Shown here: piece after piece, positions 31,950 through 39,552 of the stretch
Position numbering within the stretch: position 1 is the stretch's first letter
Layout of the letters: the number at the start of each line of letters is the position of its first letter
IMG/VR virus record: IMGVR_UViG_3300034111_001103
Coordinates: 1-64,000 of that record
DNA: 64,000 bases
Direction: 5' to 3' (one strand)
Source: a virus
Made by a program: the position numbers and the translations under genes
Notes under the pieces: generated by a model
What the model was told of the DNA's origin: nothing
Seen by the model: only the letters and a program-made list of their open reading frames with translations
The model's database searches: none

Positions 31950-32104
31950 TAATTTTTAATATTTTTCAATTCTAGTAGGCATTTTTCTAAGTTTAATTTA
32001 GAACGCTCCATAGCTTCATAGTCATTCTTTTCTTCAAACATTGCTATTAATTGCTTATAGGTTGCAATATCCTTTTCAATTTCTTTTTTAGTTCTTTTTT
32101 TCAT
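31949..32104 (-). CDS. 51-residue coiled-coil protein, unknown
   Basis: ATG at 32104, TAG at 31949-31951. It begins MKKRTKKEIEKDIATYKQL and is helical throughout. It starts three bases after the stop of 32108-32302, so it is in that operon. Confidence 0.6.
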   Translation of the reverse strand: MKKRTKKEIEKDIATYKQLIAMFEEKNDYEAMERSKLNLEKCLLELKNIKN

Positions 32105-32107
32105 ATT

Positions 32108-32302
32108 TTACTTCATTCCAAACATATTCTTTAAATTCTCAAGTACATCATCATCATTTATTCCCTCATTTATTCCCCCATTTATTTTGATAATGTTTAT
32201 CTTGTTTTTCAATTTATTGATAGCGTCATTTTTGCTTTCAGCTTCTACTTCGTACTTCATCTTTTTGCCAAAAATTTCAAAGTAAATTTTATATGTTTTC
32301 AT
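32108..32302 (-). CDS. 64-residue protein, unknown
   Basis: Begins MKTYKIYFEIFGKKMKYEVE with a beta hairpin, then a lysine-rich helix (AINKLKNKI). It is small and in the same operon as the endolysin. No motif is recognised. Confidence 0.65.
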   Translation of the reverse strand: MKTYKIYFEIFGKKMKYEVEAESKNDAINKLKNKINIIKINGGINEGINDDDVLENLKNMFGMK

Positions 32303-32312
32303 TTTATATAAT

Positions 32313-32582
32313 TTAAGCGTAAATACTACCGATTATTTCTATTTTGCTCATTACTTTGCTATCTTCTACTATTATTTTATTCATAACCTCATCTATTCCA
32401 TATTCGCTCCATAAGTAGTGATACAAGTACTTTATAAATTCAATACTGCATTGACTATTATTCAAATTCAAATAAATACTATCGTATGAATCATAAATAG
32501 TGCTTATTCCGTTAAATAATTCAACTGAATCTACTTGGTTAAGCATCCCAGTTTTGAAGTATTTTATTTTTATAATTTTCAC
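32313..32582 (-). CDS. Unknown protein starting at GTG, leaderless
   Basis: 89 residues from GTG at 32582. A longer in-frame ORF starts at 32708, but its extra part crosses the plus-strand promoter and operator. A TATATTTG element (32587-32594) also ends five bases before the GTG, the same geometry as two other genes. Acidic, mixed alpha/beta. First gene of the minus-strand patch that holds the endolysin. Confidence 0.55.
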   Translation of the reverse strand: MKIIKIKYFKTGMLNQVDSVELFNGISTIYDSYDSIYLNLNNSQCSIEFIKYLYHYLWSEYGIDEVMNKIIVEDSKVMSKIEIIGSIYA

Positions 32583-32586
32583 AAAG

Positions 32587-32594
32587 CAAATATA
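32587..32594 (-). promoter_or_regulatory. -7 element of a leaderless minus-strand promoter
   Basis: On the minus strand TATATTTG is followed by four bases and GTG (32582). The -33 box is not clear. It is divergent from the plus-strand promoter at 32663-32692. Confidence 0.5.
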
Positions 32595-32641
32595 AATATT
32601 AATTATTATATTTACACGTTCATTTTTATTGTTTTGGTTTG

Positions 32642-32659
32642 GGGAGTATTTATACTCCC
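32642..32659. terminator. Hairpin between divergent promoters
   Basis: GGGAGTAT and ATACTCCC are fully complementary with two bases between. T-rich DNA follows on the plus strand. It stands alone between divergent genes, so it could insulate the two promoters or be part of the operator region. Confidence 0.5.
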
Positions 32660-32662
32660 TAT

Positions 32663-32692
32663 TTTGTTTTTCGCAAATAATGTTTATATTTG
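32663..32692 (+). promoter_or_regulatory. Promoter of the metallophosphoesterase operon
   Basis: TTTG (32663-32666), an 18-base spacer, then TATATTTG (32685-32692). The -7 box overlaps the right arm of the palindrome 32669-32697, so a bound repressor would block it. Confidence 0.65.
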
Positions 32693-32697
32693 CGAAA
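32669..32697. promoter_or_regulatory. Palindromic operator overlapping the promoter
   Basis: TTTCGCAAATA (32669-32679) and TATTTGCGAAA (32687-32697) are perfect 11-base inverted repeats seven bases apart. They cover the space between -33 and -7 and the -7 box itself. The shape is that of a dimeric repressor site. The binding protein is unknown. Confidence 0.65.
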
Positions 32698-32712
32698 CCA
32701 ATAGTCAAAAAA

Positions 32713-33687
32713 ATGACAAAAACAGATATATGTAGAACTTATTTAAAGAAATTTCCAAATTTTCCAAACGCTAAATTGGCGAGGATAATAGTCAAAGATA
32801 ATCCGTTAATGTTTGATAGCATAGAAGCTACTAGAAGCATAATTAGAGGAATAACAGGCAATATGGGTAAGCGAGTTGTAAAAATAGATGCTGAAAATAA
32901 AACTCCACCAAAACCAATGAATCCATATAAACTTCCTGCATCCGATGAAACAAGTTTTACTCCATTTGTTATTAAAGCTAGTAAAGTATTAGTACTTTCT
33001 GATATTCACATACCTTATCATTCCATTAGTGCATTAACTGCCGTATTTGACTACACAAAGAAAATGAAAATAGATGCTATTTTACTTAATGGTGATGTAC
33101 TAGATTTCTTTGGATTAAGTCGATATTGCAAAGACCCAAAGAAAAGAAATTTTGCAGAGGAATTGAAATCTTTTGAAGAATTTATGGATATACTTAACAA
33201 TATCTATAAATGCAAAATTTATTTGAAAATTGGAAACCATGAAGAAAGATATAATCACTTCCTTTGGCAAAAGGCAGGTGAGATAGCAGATGTAGAGGAA
33301 TTTCAACTTGAAGAAATAATTAAAAAACGTGCTAAAAATGTAACTATAATTGGTGAAAAAAGAATTATCAAATTAGGACATTTAAACGTATTGCATGGAC
33401 ATGAATTTGCAGGAGGTGTATTTAGTCCAGTAAACATTGCAAGGGGTTTATTTTTAAAAGCTAAGGTATCAGCTATGCAAGGGCATAACCACCAAACAAG
33501 TGAACATTCAGAAAGTAATTTGGAGGGCAAATTGACTACAACATTTAGTTTAGGATGTTTATGTGAATTGAATCCTGAATATATGCCTATAAACAAATGG
33601 AATCACGGCTTTGCAATAGTAGATATAGATGCTAAAGGCAATTTTGAAGTTCAAAACAAAAGAATATTAAAAGGTAAAGTACTATAA
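32713..33687 (+). CDS. Calcineurin-like metallophosphoesterase
   Basis: 324 residues from the ATG at 32713. The upstream in-frame ATG at 32629 lies before the promoter and is rejected. The catalytic motifs are in order: LSDIHIPYH (DxH), LLNGDVLDFFG (GD), GNHEERY (GNHE), LHGHEF and MQGHNHQ (GHxH). The N-terminal ~80 residues look like a small helical DNA-binding domain (ICRTYLKKFPNFPNAKLARI). It should bind two metal ions and act on phosphodiesters. It may be a phage DNA-repair-type phosphatase. Confidence 0.88.
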   Translation: MTKTDICRTYLKKFPNFPNAKLARIIVKDNPLMFDSIEATRSIIRGITGNMGKRVVKIDAENKTPPKPMNPYKLPASDETSFTPFVIKASKVLVLSDIHIPYHSISALTAVFDYTKKMKIDAILLNGDVLDFFGLSRYCKDPKKRNFAEELKSFEEFMDILNNIYKCKIYLKIGNHEERYNHFLWQKAGEIADVEEFQLEEIIKKRAKNVTIIGEKRIIKLGHLNVLHGHEFAGGVFSPVNIARGLFLKAKVSAMQGHNHQTSEHSESNLEGKLTTTFSLGCLCELNPEYMPINKWNHGFAIVDIDAKGNFEVQNKRILKGKVL

Positions 33688-34019
33688 TGATACTATCATT
33701 AATAATATTATCTATTTGGGTTTTAGGGCTAACTTACTTTATATTTACTAGAAAATATCAAGATGACGAGGTTATTGACGAAGAGTTGGAAGAAGATATA
33801 GAGTTTGAATTTGAAGCTCCTACTAGAGCTGAAAATATGCAAGTAATATCTTTGGCACATGAATTATTTGAGCAAAGCGACCCTATGATTAAAAGCCAAC
33901 AAGCTACTAAGGAGCGCACAATTAAGAAGTGTAAAAAGATTGCAAAAAGGTATGTAGATGAGATTTATGATGAAACTTTTTATGTAGAAAAAACAGAAGA
34001 AAATGGAACAGAAAGCTAA
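33687..34019 (+). CDS. Single-pass membrane protein
   Basis: 110 residues, with an N-terminal membrane helix (LSLIILSIWVLGLTYFIF), then an acidic cytoplasmic part (EELEEDIEFEFE) and a basic helical end. It shares one base with the previous stop and overlaps the next gene by 17 bases. Function unknown. Confidence 0.7.
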   Translation: MILSLIILSIWVLGLTYFIFTRKYQDDEVIDEELEEDIEFEFEAPTRAENMQVISLAHELFEQSDPMIKSQQATKERTIKKCKKIAKRYVDEIYDETFYVEKTEENGTES

Positions 34020-34365
34020 AACAAAAGAAAAAGAATTAATTGCTTTTAGGAAGCATAAATTATTCGCAGGTAGGATAATTTCATTTTCAAAGAGTGGATA
34101 TAGAAAAGCATACCCAAACAATGAAATAATATTTAACTCATTTATTTACACTCCTAAAGGTAGAGTAGTGTGGTATGGCGATATTGATTTAACTACAAGT
34201 TGGAAGCAAGTATGGAAAGCTATGCAAGATTTAGGACTTAAAGAATTGCACATACAGTATGAAAATAGCGAATATCAAAAAGAAGCATCAATGTATATAA
34301 TACGTGATAATAAATTATTTAGATACGTACGAGTAGCAAGTAATTTTACATATAGAATATTTTAA
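34003..34365 (+). CDS. 120-residue protein, unknown
   Basis: Begins MEQKAKTKEKELIAFRKHK. The middle (GDIDLTTSWKQVWKAMQ) and the end (SMYIIRDNKLFRYVRVAS) are beta-rich. No motif is recognised. Last gene of this plus-strand operon. Confidence 0.65.
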   Translation: MEQKAKTKEKELIAFRKHKLFAGRIISFSKSGYRKAYPNNEIIFNSFIYTPKGRVVWYGDIDLTTSWKQVWKAMQDLGLKELHIQYENSEYQKEASMYIIRDNKLFRYVRVASNFTYRIF

Positions 34366-34387
34366 TTTTGATTTAAGAATATTTGTA

Positions 34388-34481
34388 TATATTTGCAATA
34401 TTATTCACCAGTTTTTGGGTAATTCTGTGGATTTTCATTTTATTGTTTGGTTTAAAGGTGCTAATAATTAGCACCTTTTTT
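34388..34481 (+). ncRNA. Candidate small RNA between convergent genes
   Basis: TATATTTG (34388-34395), with TTTG 17 bases upstream (34367-34370), could start RNA near 34402. A strong hairpin (AAGGTGCTAA / TTAGCACCTT, 34455-34477, three-base loop) with a T-run ends it ~75 bases later. There is no ORF in between. It shares GTGGATT and GGTGCT with the leader at 24529-24584. It may instead be only a terminator between convergent genes, with a chance TATATTTG. Confidence 0.4.
34454..34481. terminator. Strong hairpin terminator between convergent genes
   Basis: A 10-11 bp stem with a three-base loop, followed by T6 on the plus strand. The HNH gene stop (34461) on the minus strand is inside the stem, so the hairpin may serve both directions. 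Confidence 0.75.
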
Positions 34482-34715
34482 ATTTTTCAAAGATTGATTA
34501 AAGTCTTTATCATTGTGTGCCTTATCATGGCATATTCTACATAGTGCAATTAAATTACTATGATGGTCTTGCTCATCTTTTTTATTCTTACCAAACTTAC
34601 TTCTAAATTCTATGTGGTGTATATCAACTGCCTTGCATCCGCAGACCTCACAGGCTATAAATTCAAATCCAGTATATCCATGATGACTAAGATAATTTTT
34701 GATATGTTTTTGCAT
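34461..34715 (-). CDS. HNH endonuclease, short
   Basis: 84 residues with zinc ligands CEVCG and CRICHDKAH around an HNH core (DIHHIEFRSKFG; NLIALC). It overlaps the RusA gene by 29 bases. Small HNH proteins of this kind are common in phages, acting in packaging or as nicking enzymes. Here the position next to RusA suggests DNA processing. Confidence 0.85.
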   Translation of the reverse strand: MQKHIKNYLSHHGYTGFEFIACEVCGCKAVDIHHIEFRSKFGKNKKDEQDHHSNLIALCRICHDKAHNDKDFNQSLKNKKGANY

Positions 34716-35019
34716 TAATTTCTATAAATTCTTTTCCTATGTTTACAATTTCTTTTGTTAAAATTAATTCAAAAATATCTCTATCATTGAATTTATATTT
34801 TTTCTGCATTATATCAATTACTAATTTAGTAGGATTATCAATATCACTCAATGGACTGCTAAACCCATAATGAATAGACAAGCTAATAGGTGCTTCTGGT
34901 ATCTTAAATTTAGGCAACAATAACAACATATCACGCTCAAATTTTAAATATTCTTTTGTCTTAAACCTCTTGCCCTGCCATGCTTTATTCACCGATAATG
35001 GCACTATATTTATTCTCAT
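34687..35019 (-). CDS. rusA: RusA-like Holliday junction resolvase
   Basis: 110 residues. It has SPLSDIDNPTKLVIDIMQKK and FNDRDI, the DxDN...K and ND-RD acidic catalytic motifs of RusA. The N-terminus (PLSVNKAWQGKRFKT) is also typical. It resolves branched DNA before packaging. First gene of a two-gene minus-strand operon. Confidence 0.9.
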   Translation of the reverse strand: MRINIVPLSVNKAWQGKRFKTKEYLKFERDMLLLLPKFKIPEAPISLSIHYGFSSPLSDIDNPTKLVIDIMQKKYKFNDRDIFELILTKEIVNIGKEFIEINAKTYQKLS

Positions 35020-35126
35020 TTTACAAATTTACTATAAAATTATCACTTTTTATGCAATTTTTTCTATTTGATAATCAATACTTTATAAAAATAATGCTTT
35101 TTTATTTGCATTTTTGTACAAATAAA

Positions 35127-35157
35127 TTTGCATAGTTGTAAAAAGGTTGTATATTTG
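35127..35157 (+). promoter_or_regulatory. Consensus promoter of the recombination operon
   Basis: TTTG (35127-35130), exactly 19 bases, then TATATTTG (35150-35157). Almost the same sequence (GTAAAAAGGTTRTATATTTG) is found at 21647-21666, so both operons are likely controlled together. It is followed by the leader ATTAAACAAACAAAA and the gene at 35187. Confidence 0.85.
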
Positions 35158-35186
35158 CATCATTAATTAAACAAACAAAATAAAAA

Positions 35187-35483
35187 ATGAATAATCAATT
35201 AGCAAACAAAAAAATAACAATGGCAACTCTTAAATCTTTTATTAAAAAAAGTAACAATTTATTTGTTGAAGAATTAAGCAGTTTTGATGGTATGATAGAT
35301 GGTATTTCAATGAATCATGATAGAAGATTAATAGAGGTTAGTAAAGAAAAAGCAATAGGACATGATGGCGTTTGGTGTGTTGGTCAATCAAGAGATTACT
35401 TTACTTATGTAGAAAATGAAAACTATTTTGGTATTGAAGTATATAATTGTTGTGGCAATTCTGTATTATGGACAAAAAAATAA
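35187..35483 (+). CDS. 98-residue protein, unknown
   Basis: Begins MNNQLANKKITMATLKSF. The middle is GVWCVGQSRDYFTYVENEN. First gene of the plus-strand recombination operon. No family is recognised. A hairpin follows it. Confidence 0.65.
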   Translation: MNNQLANKKITMATLKSFIKKSNNLFVEELSSFDGMIDGISMNHDRRLIEVSKEKAIGHDGVWCVGQSRDYFTYVENENYFGIEVYNCCGNSVLWTKK

Positions 35484-35489
35484 CAAAAA

Positions 35490-35518
35490 AAGTGGTGTAT
35501 TATAATAATGCACCACTT
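35490..35518 (+). terminator. Hairpin after the first operon gene
   Basis: AAGTGGTG (35490-35497) pairs with CACCACTT (35511-35518) around a 13-base loop. No long T-run follows, so it may attenuate or stabilise RNA and does not have to end transcription. Confidence 0.5.
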
Positions 35519-35548
35519 AAATTTTAATAATTAAATAAAAAATAAAAA

Positions 35549-35767
35549 ATGAAAAATTCAATAAGTATATCAGATTTTAATTTAAAAAGAGTAGGTTATG
35601 GACAATATAATGTAACATATATTAGTCCAAATACAGGCAAAGAATACACATCAAGAACCACAGACAGTAGTTTAATAGACGCTACATTTAATTCAGATAG
35701 TGCGAAAATAAAAGACTTAAATTTATTAAAAAAGATAGCAAAATATAGTTGCACACATAATTGGTAA
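35549..35767 (+). CDS. 72-residue protein, unknown
   Basis: Begins MKNSISISDFNLKRVGYG, with a beta-rich start and a helical basic end. It has an A-rich leader. No motif is recognised. Confidence 0.6.
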   Translation: MKNSISISDFNLKRVGYGQYNVTYISPNTGKEYTSRTTDSSLIDATFNSDSAKIKDLNLLKKIAKYSCTHNW

Positions 35768-35812
35768 TACTCACACTTAAATTTCAATAATTAAACAAAC
35801 AAAACAAAAAAA

Positions 35813-36454
35813 ATGAATACTTACACTAAATATTGCCCAAATGTATGGGTTGCAAAATGCACACAAAAACATCAAAAAGATGATATAATTATATTAACAA
35901 CAAAATATGGTAAAGAAAATGAGTGTTATGTGCATAATCTTTTATTTGAAAAAGATGGTTTTTTTTATTATTCAATTACTAGAGTAGATGGTTTAAACTC
36001 TCAAGAAAGAGCAAAACAAAAAGCAAAAAAATTACAAAATTGGGCTAATAATGCAGAAAAAAGAAGTACATCATATTGGGAAGCATCACAAGAAGGCAAA
36101 GATTTTTTAGTATTAGCTGAACCTATAAAAATAGGACATCACAGCGAAAAAAAACATAGGTCTTTAATCGAACGTAACCATAATCGAATGAAAAAGTGTG
36201 TAGAAGAAAGTAATAAGTCAAAAGAATACGAATCAAGAGCAGAATATTGGGCAAAACTCGAAAATAAAATAGATTTATCAATGCCAGAAAGTTTAGAATA
36301 TTTAGAATATAAACTAGAAAATGCTATCGAAAAACACGCAGAATATAAAAATGGCAAACGTAATCAAGAGCATTCTTTTTCAATTACTTACGCAAAAAAA
36401 GAAGTAAATGAATTAACAAAGAAACTTGAAATAGCTAAAAAACTTTGGTTATAA
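35813..36454 (+). CDS. DUF-type basic coiled protein, unknown
   Basis: 213 residues. The N-terminal part (residues 1-65) is beta-rich (YTKYCPNVWVAKCTQKHQ). The rest is a long charged helix region (KKHRSLIERNHNRMKKCV; LENAIEKHAEYK). The order resembles phage DUF3560-type proteins that begin with a zinc/beta domain and end in coils. I cannot confirm the family. Confidence 0.6.
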   Translation: MNTYTKYCPNVWVAKCTQKHQKDDIIILTTKYGKENECYVHNLLFEKDGFFYYSITRVDGLNSQERAKQKAKKLQNWANNAEKRSTSYWEASQEGKDFLVLAEPIKIGHHSEKKHRSLIERNHNRMKKCVEESNKSKEYESRAEYWAKLENKIDLSMPESLEYLEYKLENAIEKHAEYKNGKRNQEHSFSITYAKKEVNELTKKLEIAKKLWL

Positions 36455-36479
36455 ATTTTAATAATTAAATAAAATTAAT

Positions 36480-36487
36480 TATATTTG
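36480..36487 (+). promoter_or_regulatory. -7 element before 36506
   Basis: TATATTTG is 18 bases upstream of the ATG at 36506. The -33 box is poor. It probably adds transcription within the operon. Confidence 0.5.
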
Positions 36488-36505
36488 CATTAAAATAAAA
36501 TTACA

Positions 36506-36721
36506 ATGATAAGAAAAGAATTAAGTAAACTAGACAAACAAAAATTAGCAATATTTGTTCACATGAGGAATAAATTAAAGCTAGGTAATACTTTAAAACG
36601 TAAAGGTATAAGCATCTACAAACAAAATCAAATAGTTGAAACTGGATTGTGTGATGATATAGAATTAAATATTATTAATGATGTGTGGGAAACTGTACAA
36701 CATCCAGAAGGAGTAGAATAA
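36506..36721 (+). CDS. 71-residue protein, unknown
   Basis: Begins MIRKELSKLDKQKLAIFVH. Small, basic and helical, with a stop that overlaps the next start (TAATG). No motif is recognised. Confidence 0.65.
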   Translation: MIRKELSKLDKQKLAIFVHMRNKLKLGNTLKRKGISIYKQNQIVETGLCDDIELNIINDVWETVQHPEGVE

Positions 36722-37005
36722 TGAATAAGTTTGTACAAATCGAGTATGATGCAGTCGAGGAATTGCTTACATACTACCTAAATACAGAGGATAGTGAACA
36801 AGAAAGTTTCTATATAAGTAAACAAGAAATTATCTATGAACTTGGATATGAGCAAAGAAATGGATTTGATGAAATTGAGTTTACGGATGGTTCAGTAATT
36901 GATAAATTCAATGGTGAACACTCACAAGATGAATGTTGGCAGATACTATCTGAATATGAGCCTACTGATGAAGAATTATATAAAATAATCGAAATAAAAC
37001 ACTAA
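36721..37005 (+). CDS. 94-residue acidic protein
   Basis: The start at 36721 (MNKFVQIEYDAVEELL) overlaps the previous stop and is preferred over the in-frame ATG at 36685. Rich in Glu/Asp, with two helices. Acidic small phage proteins can mimic DNA, but that is speculation. Confidence 0.6.
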   Translation: MNKFVQIEYDAVEELLTYYLNTEDSEQESFYISKQEIIYELGYEQRNGFDEIEFTDGSVIDKFNGEHSQDECWQILSEYEPTDEELYKIIEIKH

Positions 37006-37009
37006 ACAA

Positions 37010-37450
37010 ATGAATGAACTAGAACAATTAACAGAAGAAATCAAAAAAGAACTTCCTAGATTAATGGAGCTTACTGATGGATGTATAATTAAAACACCTC
37101 ATTGGAATATTTTTATTCAAATGTATGAAAAAAATAAATATGACGATTATTATATTTTTGGTTCATCTATTTTTAATGACAACTATGATAAGATTTGTAG
37201 TGTTGCAAACATATACAAAGAATTTAGCAAAGAAACTTCTATAATAGGACACCCAATATTACTAAGTGATGTTTTGGAGTGGTTAAAAGGAATTAATACA
37301 GAAATACATTCAATAAATAAATATGGGCTTTTTCATGATAGAAATTGGAATGGTGCTAAAGATTTAAAGTGCGCTTGGGATTTATCCAAACCATATTTAA
37401 AAGACCAATCACAAGAACTTATTGATTATTTACATTCATTAATTAAATAA
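37010..37450 (+). CDS. 146-residue protein, unknown
   Basis: Begins MNELEQLTEEIKKELPRLM. The C-terminus has DRNWNGAKDLKCAWDLSKPY. It runs with close spacing (4 and 2 bases) between its neighbours. No family is recognised. Confidence 0.65.
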   Translation: MNELEQLTEEIKKELPRLMELTDGCIIKTPHWNIFIQMYEKNKYDDYYIFGSSIFNDNYDKICSVANIYKEFSKETSIIGHPILLSDVLEWLKGINTEIHSINKYGLFHDRNWNGAKDLKCAWDLSKPYLKDQSQELIDYLHSLIK

Positions 37451-37452
37451 AT

Positions 37453-37635
37453 ATGAACGAACTATTAGATTTATTAATCCAATATGCTAAGTTGCAAAAA
37501 GGATATGAGGACATGGCTGAAAATGCAAAAAGAATGGAGCAATGGGAGTTTTACGATGAACATATAGCTTCATCTATTGCTCTAAAAGAAAAGGTAGAAA
37601 ATATTAAACAAGAAATTCTAAGACTAATACCATGA
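37453..37635 (+). CDS. 60-residue helical protein, unknown
   Basis: Begins MNELLDLLIQYAKLQKGYE, a two-helix protein. It overlaps the next gene by four bases (ATGA). Confidence 0.65.
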   Translation: MNELLDLLIQYAKLQKGYEDMAENAKRMEQWEFYDEHIASSIALKEKVENIKQEILRLIP

Positions 37636-37751
37636 AGCAAACAATTAACTTACTAATAGACTTTATAAAGTCTTTAGATTTATACAAAGTATTTATTTAT
37701 AGTGCATTTACAATATGTGCATTAATAGTGGCATATCAATTATTTAATTAA
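37632..37751 (+). CDS. 39-residue membrane protein
   Basis: ATG at 37632, TAA at 37749-37751. One membrane helix (VFIYSAFTICALIVAYQLF) makes up the C-terminal half. The ATGA overlap with the previous gene supports translation. Confidence 0.6.
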   Translation: MKQTINLLIDFIKSLDLYKVFIYSAFTICALIVAYQLFN

Positions 37752-37766
37752 ACAAACAAAAACAAA

Positions 37767-38279
37767 ATGAACGAACAAAACAAACATTGGAGAGATGTGT
37801 ATAAATCTGACTACTTAGCTAGTTGGGACTTAGACAAAAAAGCTACACTAACTATTAAGGAGTGCAAAGCTGAAATGTGCAAACTTTCAAAAGGCAAAGA
37901 ATTAAAAGTAGTTGCATACTTTGAAGAGTTAGAAATGGCAAACAGAGTAAAAGTAAAACCTATGATTTTAAACCCTACAAATTGCAAGTTCATACAGGGT
38001 CGCACAAATTTACCAAAATATGCAGATTGGAGCGGATTATTAGTAGATATTTCAGTAGAAGAAAATAAAGGTGGTATTGGTGAAAAGTTTGGATTAAGAA
38101 TTGTAAATGTAGAATTTAAAGACAAGTCTAGAAAATTACTACCAGAGCTTAAATTTGAAACTCCACAATACAAACAAACGTACGAAAAGATATTAGCTGG
38201 TACTGTTACTATTGCAAAAGTAAAAGAATTTTACACACTAAGTAGTGAAGTTGAAAATGCTCTAAAATCTATAAAATAA
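37767..38279 (+). CDS. Putative recombination partner of the YqaJ nuclease
   Basis: 170 residues. Beta-rich, with GKELKVVAYFEELEM and NPTNCKFIQ. The ATG follows the leader ATTAAACAAACAAAA. Its stop overlaps the nuclease start (TAATG), so the two are coupled. In phages the gene before a lambda-exonuclease-like gene usually encodes a single-strand annealing or ssDNA-binding protein. That role is inferred from position only. Confidence 0.6.
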   Translation: MNEQNKHWRDVYKSDYLASWDLDKKATLTIKECKAEMCKLSKGKELKVVAYFEELEMANRVKVKPMILNPTNCKFIQGRTNLPKYADWSGLLVDISVEENKGGIGEKFGLRIVNVEFKDKSRKLLPELKFETPQYKQTYEKILAGTVTIAKVKEFYTLSSEVENALKSIK

Positions 38280-38896
38280 TGTTAGCAGAACAAAGATTTG
38301 GAAAATTTACTGCATCTGAAAATTGGAAGTTGCTAGTAAGTGGCAAAAATAAAGGTGATGTATTTGGCGAAACAGCAAAAACTTACATTAAAGAAAAGGC
38401 AGTTGAAATATTAACACAAAGACGAAAAGAAAGTTTTTCATCACGTGCTACCGATTGGGGCAATGAATATGAATATAAAGCCGTTCAAGAATACAATAGA
38501 TTTAATTTTGTAGATGTTGAATACTTTGGAAGTACAAATCCTAAGTTTTTTACTTGTCCTGAATTTGAGCAGTATGCAGGTGGCAGTCCAGACTTTTTAG
38601 CAGGGGCAACAGTTGGCGAAGTTAAGTGTCCATACGATAGTGTTAATCATTTAGACAACTTACTACTAAGAAATGTAGATGAATTTAAAAAATTGCATAA
38701 AGAATATTACACTCAAATACAATTTAACATCCATTGCACAGGCTCGGAAGTAGGACACTTTGTAAGCTATGATTGGAGATTTCAAGATGAAAAGCAACTA
38801 TTCATTTTAGAAATACCAAAAGACAAAGAACACATAGAATTGATACTTGATAGGCTAAAAATAGCTATTGATAATTTGAATGAATTGATAAATTAA
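38279..38896 (+). CDS. YqaJ/lambda-exonuclease-type nuclease
   Basis: 205 residues. The PD-(D/E)xK motifs are visible: RATDWGNEYE (N-terminal Glu region), GGSPDFLAG and VGEVKCP (D...ExK core), followed by YYTQIQFNIHC. A 5'-3' dsDNA exonuclease for phage recombination. Overlaps the previous gene by one base. Confidence 0.9.
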   Translation: MLAEQRFGKFTASENWKLLVSGKNKGDVFGETAKTYIKEKAVEILTQRRKESFSSRATDWGNEYEYKAVQEYNRFNFVDVEYFGSTNPKFFTCPEFEQYAGGSPDFLAGATVGEVKCPYDSVNHLDNLLLRNVDEFKKLHKEYYTQIQFNIHCTGSEVGHFVSYDWRFQDEKQLFILEIPKDKEHIELILDRLKIAIDNLNELIN

Positions 38897-39124
38897 ATGC
38901 AAATAAAAGTAAGCCACAAATTAGATGGTATAGAAGAATACGATGTAGAAAAGTTTTATAAATCAGAAAAAGAACTTATATCTATTATTAAAAAAGCTAT
39001 TAAAAGCGGAGTAAGTCCACAAGTAGGCAATAGATTAATAACTAATGATGATGGAAATATTTATGAAATAACTTCAATACTTTTTGGAAATTACATAATT
39101 TATGATTTAATAGATGTAAATTGA
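38897..39124 (+). CDS. 75-residue protein, unknown
   Basis: Begins MQIKVSHKLDGIEEYDVEK, directly after the nuclease stop. Beta-alpha-beta pattern. It overlaps the NinB-like gene by four bases (TTGA). Confidence 0.65.
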   Translation: MQIKVSHKLDGIEEYDVEKFYKSEKELISIIKKAIKSGVSPQVGNRLITNDDGNIYEITSILFGNYIIYDLIDVN

Positions 39125-39552
39125 AATACACATCAACTATAAGATTAGACAATGGAGTTTTAAAGCTCGTAAACAAAGCTGAAATGCTTAAATTTGCATT
39201 ATCTTTGAATTGTAAGGAGTTTGCATTTACTTTGGAAAAGAAACGAAGTAAACGAAGCAATGAACAGAATAGATATTATTGGGGTGTAGTAGTTCCACTA
39301 GTAAAACAAGGTCTTACAGAATTAGGGAATGTAGTTAGTTTAGAAAGTACGCATGATTTTATAAAATCTGAATTTAACTATAAAGAAATTGTAAATGAAA
39401 CGACTGGTGAAGTAAAAAAGTTGCCTAATAGTACAACACAACTAAACAAAACAGAGTTTAGTGAAATGATTGAACGAGTTAAAATATGGAGTGCTGAATG
39501 GTGCAATATTTATATACCAGATGCAGGAGAACAAATAAGTTTTGAATTATGA
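39121..39552 (+). CDS. ninB: NinB-like recombination protein
   Basis: 143 residues from a TTG start that overlaps the previous stop. The next ATG would remove conserved N-terminal sequence. It contains KRSNEQNRYYWGVVV, the family hallmark (RS-x-x-QNRxxWG). NinB proteins of lambda bind ssDNA and act with Orf in recombination. It is in the recombination operon after YqaJ. Confidence 0.85.
   Translation: MKYTSTIRLDNGVLKLVNKAEMLKFALSLNCKEFAFTLEKKRSKRSNEQNRYYWGVVVPLVKQGLTELGNVVSLESTHDFIKSEFNYKEIVNETTGEVKKLPNSTTQLNKTEFSEMIERVKIWSAEWCNIYIPDAGEQISFEL

Noticed and set aside
32629-32712. Longer start for the metallophosphoesterase
   Set aside because: The extra 28 codons lie before the promoter and across the hairpin and operator.
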